Assembly: GCA_016844365.1 (NCBI GenBank)
Contig: JAENIT010000025.1
Coordinates: 1-7,508 of the forward strand
Length of the DNA: 7,508 bases
Source of the DNA: Dehalococcoidia bacterium
GTDB lineage: Bacteria > Chloroflexota > Dehalococcoidia > SHYD01 > SHYC01
Reading direction: 5' to 3'
The number at the start of each line of letters is the position of its first letter. Position 1 is the first letter of the stretch. The notes beneath the pieces were generated by a model, which worked only from the letters and a program-made list of their open reading frames with translations, searched no databases and was not told the origin of the DNA. Below, one piece after another: positions 1 through 4,456 of the stretch. Both the position numbers and the translations under genes were made by a program.

Positions 1-425
1 GCTGCGCCAGGGAGGTTGCCCCTTACATGCGCCAGCAGGGATGGGGACGCATCATCAACATCAGCGGGCTGGCCGCTCGCCAGTCGGGGTCCATCATCGG
101 AAGCATGCGCAACGTTAGTCTGGTGGCTATGACCAAGAACCTCGCCGATGAGTTGGGGCCTCATGGCATCAACGTAACCGTAGTTCACCCTGCCGTAACC
201 CGAACGGAGGCGGTGGCCGCCCGCTTTGCTGCACAGGCTCGCCGGGAGGGTGTCCCGTTAGAGGAGGTGGAGAGTCGAGCGGCTCAGGGCAACTCCGTGC
301 GCCGGGTCATAGACGCCCGGGACATCGCCTACGTGGTGGCCTTCCTGGCCTCGCCTAAATCGATAGCCATCAACGGAGACGTGATCGCGGCCGGTGGCGG
401 AGTCGGGCGCGCGATCTACTATTGA
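1..425 (+). CDS. Short-chain dehydrogenase/reductase (SDR) family protein, 3' part, catalytic residues not conserved
   Basis: This is the C-terminal 140 residues or so of an SDR-fold protein. The gene runs off the left edge; the reading frame is open from base 3 and the in-frame ATG at 27 is internal. Family signs are the GWGRIINISG strand, the TKNLADELGPHGINVTVVHP helix-strand stretch typical of SDRs, and a closing section (DIAYVVAFLASP...INGDVIAAGGG) matching the usual SDR C-terminus. The Rossmann NAD(P)-binding start is outside the window. Aligned on the helix before TKNLADELG, the YxxxK motif reads GSMRN, so Tyr becomes Gly (codon 99-101) and Lys becomes Asn (111-113). The catalytic Ser position also appears to be Gly. 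It may be a non-catalytic or divergent SDR subgroup; the substrate is unknown. Fold assignment is secure, activity is not. Confidence 0.88.
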   Translation, partial: CAREVAPYMRQQGWGRIINISGLAARQSGSIIGSMRNVSLVAMTKNLADELGPHGINVTVVHPAVTRTEAVAARFAAQARREGVPLEEVESRAAQGNSVRRVIDARDIAYVVAFLASPKSIAINGDVIAAGGGVGRAIYY

Positions 426-617
426 TAGGGAGAGCCGAATTGTCTGAGCAAAAAATGGCCGAGACTTTCAGGGATGAGCCTGTCCGCCCAAACGCCCCAA
501 TGCTAAACGGCCTCAGCAGTAAGAGTTCAGAGGGGAGGAGAAATGATGAGTTGACGGCAAGCCCGATATTCTTCTCCTGGCCTGGTGGCAGAGATGAAAG
601 GCTGCCTAGCTGACCTC
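426..617. other. Intergenic stretch without a supported gene
   Basis: These bases lie between the SDR stop and the end of a minus-strand small gene. A plus-strand frame starting with TTG at 422 stays open to 613, but its 63-residue product has no recognisable motif and no ribosome binding site. A Shine-Dalgarno-like GGGGAGGAG (533-541) precedes ATG ATG AGT TGA at 543-554, which gives only a three-codon peptide. GGCAG and CTGCC around 590-606 could form a weak hairpin but no T-run follows. No terminator for the SDR gene is evident. Confidence 0.5.
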
Positions 618-818
618 TTATATGATGATGGGGTCAGAGTCACAGATTGGGCACTCTCCCTTATCCAGCATTTCAAACTGCCTCTGTTCTAGGTCCGTCC
701 GTTGGCTCTCGTCCTCAGGAATCCAAAATCGATGTGGTTCAGGCTTGTCGCACTCGTAGTTCCAACCGCGAAGCAAGTCTCGCCCAGTATATCTGCCATA
801 CTGTTTCTTAATACTCAT
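618..818 (-). CDS. Small hypothetical protein with possible C/H...CxxC metal site
   Basis: This frame encodes a 66-residue soluble protein that I do not recognise. It is charged, aromatic-rich in the middle (YECDKPEPHRFWIPEDE), and ends in GECPICDSDPIII. Cys23, His29, Cys56 and Cys59 could form a single zinc site, and the CPIC pair is typical of a zinc knuckle; this is inference from spacing only. The ATG at 818-816 is preceded on the minus strand by AGAGGA about nine bases upstream, a reasonable ribosome binding site, and a TATAAT lies about 60 bases upstream (881-876). It sits downstream of the toxin gene on the same strand, across a 143-base gap containing repeat element A. It could be a chance frame; the RBS and biased composition favour a real gene. 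Confidence 0.5.
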   Translation of the reverse strand: MSIKKQYGRYTGRDLLRGWNYECDKPEPHRFWIPEDESQRTDLEQRQFEMLDKGECPICDSDPIII

Positions 819-875
819 TTCACATTTTCCTCTGCGTGGAGCTTTGTCGACACTAATTACGGTCTATGTAGAATT

Positions 876-881
876 ATTATA
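876..881 (-). promoter_or_regulatory. Candidate -10 box for the small minus-strand gene
   Basis: Read on the minus strand this is a perfect TATAAT about 58 bases before the ATG at 818. No good -35 is found at 16-18 bases upstream; a TTGCCA lies only 10 bases away, which is too close. The hairpin of repeat element A begins 22 bases upstream of it. Confidence 0.3.
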
Positions 882-903
882 CTAAACTGCCTGGCAAGTC
901 TTC

Positions 904-958
904 GCTTACGCGGTAAGCTACCTTAGGGGGTGGGTGGGAGCCGCCAACAACTCTGAGC
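904..958 (+). repeat. Structured direct repeat, copy A (hairpin + G-rich run)
   Basis: Copy A consists of a perfect 6-bp hairpin GCTTAC-gcg-GTAAGC (904-918), seven bases (tacctta), the G-rich run GGGGGTGGGTGGGAGC (926-941), then CGCCAACAACTCTGAGC. The same architecture recurs in the same orientation at 1822-1878. The copies share the 16-base G-rich run exactly, but the two outer base pairs of the hairpin differ in a compensatory way and a 2-base indel lies in the tail. Copy A ends three bases before the toxin stop codon. On the transcribed minus strand it reads as a C-rich, G-poor tract followed by a hairpin without a T-run, resembling a Rho-dependent terminator; this reading is inference. 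Confidence 0.75.
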
Positions 959-961
959 TGT

Positions 962-1399
962 CTAGCTATTCTGCTGTTCGTTGATTATAAGCTCAAGGAA
1001 TGCGCGGGGGCTAAGGATGGTCACGCACTGATAACTACCCAGCTTTTGCAGTTTGCTGTCTCCGGTGACCAGGTACTCAGCTTCAGCAGATAAGGCAGTG
1101 GCCAGTACCAAATCATCTTCGGGATGGGTGGCCACTCCGTGTACTTGGGTTGTGATAGGGGTTACTGTGGTTTGACGGCGCAACAGAGCCAAGTCAGCCG
1201 CCACCTGGTCTGGGCTAAGCCTGCGGCGGAACCATGGCTGTGAAAAGGTCCTGGCAAGCTCGCTTAGGATATGCTCTGAGACTGCCAGTGTAAACAGCCG
1301 GGCGCGCCAAGCATCAAGTACCTTTGCTGGTATGCTGTCAGCAGTCTGGCTGGCAAAACCCGAGGCCAATACATTGGTATCTAAAACGGCCGTGGTCAC
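962..1399 (-). CDS. PIN-domain toxin of a type II toxin-antitoxin pair (COG1569/PIN_3-like)
   Basis: This is a putative Mg-dependent ribonuclease toxin of 145 residues, the normal size for a PIN protein. The PIN acidic residues are all visible: Asp7 in AVLDTNVL, Glu47 in the ILSELARTF helix, Asp95/Asp96 in HPEDDLVLATAL, and Asp114 in LVTGDSKL. The LDTNVLxSG start and the PEDDxVLATAL...YLVTGDxxL ending fit the 'toxin component, PIN family' group better than classical short VapC. The GTG start (1399-1397) overlaps the antitoxin stop in a GTGA tetranucleotide, indicating translational coupling. With no close Shine-Dalgarno of its own, the toxin is probably made only after antitoxin translation. 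It is predicted to be active, since no key residue is missing; the RNA target is unknown. Confidence 0.9.
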   Translation of the reverse strand: MTTAVLDTNVLASGFASQTADSIPAKVLDAWRARLFTLAVSEHILSELARTFSQPWFRRRLSPDQVAADLALLRRQTTVTPITTQVHGVATHPEDDLVLATALSAEAEYLVTGDSKLQKLGSYQCVTILSPRAFLELIINEQQNS

Positions 1400-1725
1400 G
1401 GTGTGGCAACCGACCCCCGCTCCTTCCGGCTCTTACGTCGCACCTCAGCCAGGGCACGGCTAACCTCCCGCTCTATTTCCTGGGCGGGCACATCCTTGAA
1501 GGTTTCTCTAGTGGCATCGAGGGCTTTGAAGTACTCCTCTCGCTCTGCCTCAAGCTGGTTTAACCGCTTAAGATCCTCAGCTGATATAATAGCAGCTACC
1601 GGAATGCCGCTTTTCTCCACGATTACCCTGGTCTCCCTGCGAAAGACCTTGTTGAGCAACTGGCTGAACTGTTGCCTCGCTTCTGAGGCTTTTATGGTTT
1701 GAGTCATAGGTTCACGCTCAGGCAT
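1396..1725 (-). CDS. Phd/YefM-family antitoxin
   Basis: This is the cognate antitoxin, predicted at 109 residues. The N-terminal half is a Phd/YefM DNA-binding fold: TIKASEARQQFSQLLNKV, then a strand RVIVEKSGIPVAAIISAEDLKRL. The C-terminal half is a long charged helix (about residues 55-100) that would wrap and inhibit the PIN toxin. The ATG at 1725 is chosen because GGGAGGAGG sits 4-5 bases upstream and because the predicted transcription start (about 1751) lies downstream of the longer in-frame start at 1767. A third possible start is the Met at residue 7. It is first in the operon, with its stop inside the toxin start (GTGA). Autoregulation is likely, as a palindrome lies within the promoter. 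A Phd-type antitoxin paired with a PIN toxin is a known combination. Confidence 0.88.
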   Translation of the reverse strand: MPEREPMTQTIKASEARQQFSQLLNKVFRRETRVIVEKSGIPVAAIISAEDLKRLNQLEAEREEYFKALDATRETFKDVPAQEIEREVSRALAEVRRKSRKERGSVATP

Positions 1726-1757
1726 GTCGCCTCCTCCCATCTTGTCATATATTGTAC

Positions 1758-1786
1758 AAGATAGCACAATGTTGCTATATAGTCAA
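1758..1786 (-). promoter_or_regulatory. Sigma70-type promoter of the antitoxin-toxin operon
   Basis: On the minus strand there is TTGACT (1786-1781), a 17-base spacer, then TATCTT (1763-1758). The -35 matches the consensus at 5 of 6 and the -10 at 4 of 6, with ideal spacing. The predicted start near 1751 gives a leader of about 25 bases containing the GGAGGAGG ribosome binding site before the ATG at 1725. Confidence 0.6.
1761..1778. promoter_or_regulatory. Candidate antitoxin operator (ATAGCA-N6-TGCTAT)
   Basis: A perfect 6-bp inverted repeat with a 6-base centre occupies the spacer and the edge of the -10 of the toxin-antitoxin promoter. A second short palindrome, TTGTACAA, follows at 1752-1759 over the -10 and start region. 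Phd/YefM antitoxins usually repress their own promoter at such palindromes, so this is the natural operator. Binding is inferred. Confidence 0.5.
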
Positions 1787-1821
1787 GGAGGCAACTTTCC
1801 ATTCTCAAGAGCGTGCTACTC

Positions 1822-1878
1822 CTTTACGAAGTAAAGCACCGTAGGGGGTGGGTGGGAGCTGCCACCAATTTTCTGAGC
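1822..1878 (+). repeat. Structured direct repeat, copy B (hairpin + G-rich run)
   Basis: Copy B has hairpin CTTTAC-gaa-GTAAAG (1822-1836), seven bases (caccgta), then the identical GGGGGTGGGTGGGAGC (1844-1859) and TGCCACCAATTTTCTGAGC. It lies upstream of the toxin-antitoxin promoter, in the same orientation as copy A and 918 bases from it. Compared with copy A, the outermost hairpin pair changes from G-C to C-G and the next from C-G to T-A, so pairing is kept while sequence is not. The 2-base length difference in the tail argues against a shared protein-coding role. Confidence 0.75.
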
Positions 1879-2029
1879 GCGATGAGCGCCAGCAAGCCTT
1901 TCCGCGGCACACCGGTAAGATCGCGTAGCGGTTCCACGCCAGTCTTAACGCGCCGCTGCCTCCGATGCTACTTCCCATCCCGCAAATTCGCCACCCCAAT
2001 TCTGAACTCTTACCCCTCACAACGCTCTA
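1879..2029. other. Intergenic region, possibly a decayed coding end
   Basis: No complete gene is supported here. On the minus strand one frame is open from about 1980 down to a TAA at 1826-1824, with a plausible protein-like stretch (GVPRKGLLALIALRKL) but no start codon and an upstream stop. It may be the remnant 3' end of a lost gene, or chance. Overlapping longer frames on both strands show no recognisable family or ribosome binding site. Confidence 0.3.
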
Positions 2030-2058
2030 TTGACGAAAAGGCGCGAGAATGAGAGAAT
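2030..2058 (+). promoter_or_regulatory. Candidate promoter of the xdhC-like gene
   Basis: TTGACG (2030-2035), a 17-base spacer and GAGAAT (2053-2058) match the sigma70 consensus at 5 of 6 and 4 of 6. Transcription from about 2065 would leave a leader of roughly 97 bases before the ATG at 2162. This promoter lies inside the 5' part of the longest possible reading frame, which argues for the later start. Confidence 0.4.
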
Positions 2059-2161
2059 ATACCCAGAACGCTGCTATTCCTCGGCTTTGGGTAATGCAAC
2101 GGTCGAAGCTTGTAGCCTGGATCGTATCTGGCATATTTCTTGTTGGTGGCTCGCCCTAATT

Positions 2162-2998
2162 ATGACTGGACAGAACTTGTATCATGAGGTGCTGGACGCC
2201 TTTTTGGGGGCGGTTCAGCGAAATGAGGCCGCTGCTCTAGTAACGGTTATAAAGAACGATGCGGGCGGAGAGCCTCCGCTAGGGGCTAAGATGGCGGTGT
2301 GGCCCGATGGCAAGGTCGTGGGCTCCTTGGGAAGGCCGGAGTTGGAGTCAGAGATTCGCGAAGACGCGTTGGATGCCATCAAAAACAAAACCCCTCAATC
2401 CGTAGTCTATCCCAAGACCAACAGAAGGACTCTAAGAGCGCGCAGACAGGCTCCCTTTGAGGTGTATATTGAGGTGGTCTGTCCTCCAACGCTCCTGGTA
2501 GTGGGAGCTGGCCATATTGGCGGGTACGTGGCCCAGTTGGGGAAGATGGTGGGCTTTGAAGTAGTGGCTATAGACGATCGTCCGGACTTTGCCAACGAGG
2601 ATCGACTTCCTCATGCGGATAAGGTTATTCTTGGTGAGTTCGACCAGGCTCTGGACGAGTACCCCATCGATGAGAACACATACGTCGTCATCGTAACCAG
2701 GGGGCACAAGCAGGACGAGCTGTCCCTACGCCACGTCGTAAACTCTCCTGCCGCCTACGTTGGGATGATCGGAAGCCATCGGAGAGCTTCGGCGGTCCTG
2801 AGAATGGTTCATCAGTCGGGGGTGCCGCTGGATTTGATCTCCCAGGTCCGCAGCCCCATTGGGTTGGACATCGGGGCCGAGACGCCCCAGGAGATCGCAA
2901 TAAGCATCATGGCGGAGATTTTAATGGCTCGTTTGGGGGGCACAGGGATGCCAATGTGCGTTAAAGACCCGATACGGGATCGTATAACCTCCGAGTAA
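2162..2998 (+). CDS. xdhC: XdhC-family molybdenum hydroxylase maturation protein (degenerate CoxI domain + Rossmann domain)
   Basis: XdhC proteins bind the molybdenum cofactor, help its sulfuration and deliver it to xanthine/aldehyde/CO dehydrogenases in the cytoplasm. This 278-residue form has an N-terminal XdhC/CoxI-like domain (about residues 1-85; AALVTVIKNDAGGEPPLGAKM...DGKVVGSLG) and a C-terminal XdhC_C Rossmann domain: VVGAGHIGG at about 113-121, VTRGHKQDE at 178-186, YVGMIGSHRR at 199-208, and SPIGLDIGAETPQEIAISI at about 231-249. The N-terminal domain has GSLGRPELE where active members have GGGCxEA, and no CGG motif, so its cysteines are absent. The frame stays open upstream to 2030, but that segment lacks family similarity and contains a likely promoter. 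The ATG at 2162 has only a weak, distant GGTGG, so the start is less certain than the family. It probably works with the next gene. Confidence 0.9.
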   Translation: MTGQNLYHEVLDAFLGAVQRNEAAALVTVIKNDAGGEPPLGAKMAVWPDGKVVGSLGRPELESEIREDALDAIKNKTPQSVVYPKTNRRTLRARRQAPFEVYIEVVCPPTLLVVGAGHIGGYVAQLGKMVGFEVVAIDDRPDFANEDRLPHADKVILGEFDQALDEYPIDENTYVVIVTRGHKQDELSLRHVVNSPAAYVGMIGSHRRASAVLRMVHQSGVPLDLISQVRSPIGLDIGAETPQEIAISIMAEILMARLGGTGMPMCVKDPIRDRITSE

Positions 2999-3006
2999 AT
3001 TGAGAG

Positions 3007-3012
3007 TATAAT
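3007..3012 (+). promoter_or_regulatory. Possible internal -10 box before the small XdhC/CoxI gene
   Basis: A perfect TATAAT lies 9 bases after the stop of the xdhC-like gene and 54 bases before the next ATG. The hexamer 17 bases upstream (ATAACC) is a poor -35, so this may be a weak secondary promoter or chance. Confidence 0.25.
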
Positions 3013-3065
3013 GAAGCGCTAAGTGCTAGACATAACACAAACTTAGGAAGCGTAGGTGGTGAATA

Positions 3066-3389
3066 ATGAAAGAGCTTTACGTTGAGATAGCGAAGCGGAT
3101 GACGGAGGGGGCGCCCTTCGCCATGGCTACAGTCGTGGCCACCCGGGGATCGACGCCGCGTAAGACCAGCGCTAAGATGGTGGTCTTGGACGACGGCACC
3201 ATCCTGGGGACAGTAGGCGGTGGCTGCGGCGAGGCTGAGGTGTGGCAGGCGGCCATGGAGTCATTGGATGACGGCAAGTCTCGCATTGTTACGGTAGATC
3301 TTACAGAGGCTACTGACGGTGAGGACAAGATCTGCGGCGGTATCCTGGATGTCTTTGTGGAGCCCGTCATCCGCAGGGGGAACAATTAA
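3066..3389 (+). CDS. Stand-alone XdhC/CoxI-domain maturation protein with intact cysteine motifs
   Basis: This is a 107-residue single-domain protein equal to the N-terminal XdhC_CoxI domain. It shows the family core ATVVATRGSTPRKTSAKMVV, then GTVGGGCGEAEV with Cys54 and DKICGGILDVFVEP with Cys90, the two conserved cysteines of the family. In full-length XdhC the first of these is linked to cofactor binding. The ATG at 3066 follows AGGTGGTG at a good distance. It lies 67 bases after the xdhC-like gene on the same strand and is probably co-transcribed. The pair looks like XdhC divided between two polypeptides: the long partner brings the Rossmann domain, this one the cysteines. The product is complete, not truncated, since it ends naturally after the VEP strand that closes this domain. 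Confidence 0.9.
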   Translation: MKELYVEIAKRMTEGAPFAMATVVATRGSTPRKTSAKMVVLDDGTILGTVGGGCGEAEVWQAAMESLDDGKSRIVTVDLTEATDGEDKICGGILDVFVEPVIRRGNN

Positions 3390-3462
3390 GCCCCTGAAGG
3401 TTTTTGTGACGGCCAATTAACCTTAAGCCAGCGCCTGTCTCTTCTAACGCTGGAAGAAGCGC

Positions 3463-3489
3463 AAACAAGGGCCGAAGCCCTTGTTTTTT
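3463..3489 (+). terminator. Intrinsic terminator after the XdhC pair
   Basis: A perfect 10-bp stem AAACAAGGGC (3463-3472) / GCCCTTGTTT (3477-3486) with a CGAA loop runs into a T-tract ending at 3489. It lies 74 bases after the small XdhC/CoxI gene and only 43 bases before the coxD-like ATG, so it either separates two transcripts or attenuates read-through. Confidence 0.85.
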
Positions 3490-3532
3490 GTGGAAAAATT
3501 ACGAATAACGCGCCCATTGAGAAAGGATGGTA

Positions 3533-4456
3533 ATGACTACACCCGTCGCCGATTCAATAGAGTCTCTACAGGAGGCCTTGGCAGGTCAGCTCTACTTCGC
3601 CGACCGGGCCATGGCCACCACTATCTTTCTAGCTCAGAAGCTCAAGAAGCCCGTCTTCCTGGAAGGGGAGGCTGGTGTCGGCAAGACGGAGGTGGCGAAA
3701 GTTATGGCTAACCTCCTCAATACCAAGCTTATCCGCCTTCAGTGTTACGAGGGGTTGGACGCTAACCACGCCCTGTACGAGTGGAACTACGCCAAGCAGA
3801 TGTTGCGCATAAAGCTAGAGGAGGGGGCGCAGCACTCCCGAGGCGAGCTGGAGCGCTCCATCTTCAGCGAGGAATACTTGATAAAGCGGCCTCTCCTAGA
3901 GGCCATCTCCAACGACGGTGGCCGTCCTCCGGTGCTGCTCATTGATGAGATCGATCGCGCCGATGAGGAGTTCGAGGCCTTCCTGCTGGAGGTCCTCTCC
4001 GATTTCCAGGTCACCATCCCGGAAATCGGAACAATTGCGGCCAAGGAGCCGCCTTTCGTCGTGCTCACTTCCAACCGAACCCGAGAAATCCACGACGCCC
4101 TTAAGCGTCGCTGTCTCTACCTTTGGATATCCTACCCCGCCTTCGATCGGGAGTACCGCATCGTTACCGCCAAAGTCCCCGGCATCAACGAGAGGCTGGC
4201 GGAGCAGGTATGCAAGTTCATGCAAGTGATTAGAGAGCTGGACTTCTACAAACGGCCAGGCATAGCGGAGACTCTGGACTGGGCCACGGCCCTGATGGCT
4301 CTCCACTACAACGAGGTGAGCAAAGAGGTGGTGGAGGAGACCTTGGGCTGTATCTTGAAGTACAACGAGGACCTTCTCATGGTCCAGGGAGACCATCTAG
4401 ATGACATCATGGACAGAATCGGCGTCACCGATGAGGAGCGGATTATGGGAGGCTAG
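3533..4456 (+). CDS. coxD: CoxD-like MoxR-family AAA+ ATPase
   Basis: CoxD is a cytoplasmic AAA+ chaperone needed to assemble the [CuSMoO2] or related site of CO dehydrogenase-type molybdenum enzymes, acting with CoxE. The 307-residue product is of usual MoxR size. Walker A GEAGVGKT is at about 45-52, the CoxD-type segment QCYEGLDANHALYEWNY at 70-86, Walker B LLIDEIDRADEE at 135-146, sensor-1 LTSNRTRE near 178-185 and the arginine-finger region LKRRC at 190-194. The C-terminal helical lid follows (RPGIAETLDWATAL). ATG 3533 is chosen over ATG 3527 because AAAGGA sits five bases before 3533 but directly abuts 3527. Its 3' end overlaps the coxE-like gene. It could serve another VWA-coupled system, but the neighbours support the CoxD assignment. 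Confidence 0.92.
   Translation: MTTPVADSIESLQEALAGQLYFADRAMATTIFLAQKLKKPVFLEGEAGVGKTEVAKVMANLLNTKLIRLQCYEGLDANHALYEWNYAKQMLRIKLEEGAQHSRGELERSIFSEEYLIKRPLLEAISNDGGRPPVLLIDEIDRADEEFEAFLLEVLSDFQVTIPEIGTIAAKEPPFVVLTSNRTREIHDALKRRCLYLWISYPAFDREYRIVTAKVPGINERLAEQVCKFMQVIRELDFYKRPGIAETLDWATALMALHYNEVSKEVVEETLGCILKYNEDLLMVQGDHLDDIMDRIGVTDEERIMGG

Noticed and set aside
422..613. Plus-strand 63-codon frame after the SDR gene
   Set aside because: It starts with TTG overlapping the SDR stop, has no ribosome binding site and no recognisable motif.
702..926. Plus-strand 74-codon frame
   Set aside because: It is antisense to the small minus-strand gene, which has better start signals, and its end runs into repeat copy A.
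926..938. G-quadruplex in GGGGGTGGGTGGG (also at 1844-1856)
   Set aside because: There are only three G-runs of three or more; a stable three-tier intramolecular quadruplex needs four. A two-tier form is possible but speculative.
1403..1702. Plus-strand frame of 99 codons over the antitoxin gene
   Set aside because: It is a Ser/Arg/Leu-rich shadow of a clearly identified antitoxin gene.
904..1878. Composite transposon or insertion sequence around the toxin-antitoxin pair
   Set aside because: There is no transposase, no terminal inverted repeats and no target duplication; the flanking repeats are direct and short.
1805..2052. Overlapping frames on both strands between the antitoxin promoter and the xdhC-like gene
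   Set aside because: There is no family similarity, both run through repeat copy B, and composition is typical of chance frames in GC-rich DNA.
2030..2161. 44-residue N-terminal extension of the xdhC-like gene
   Set aside because: The first codon coincides with a good -35 box (TTGACG), and the extension does not resemble the family N-terminus.
3896..4396. Minus-strand 166-codon frame within coxD
   Set aside because: It lies antisense to a confidently identified AAA+ gene and has no motif of its own.
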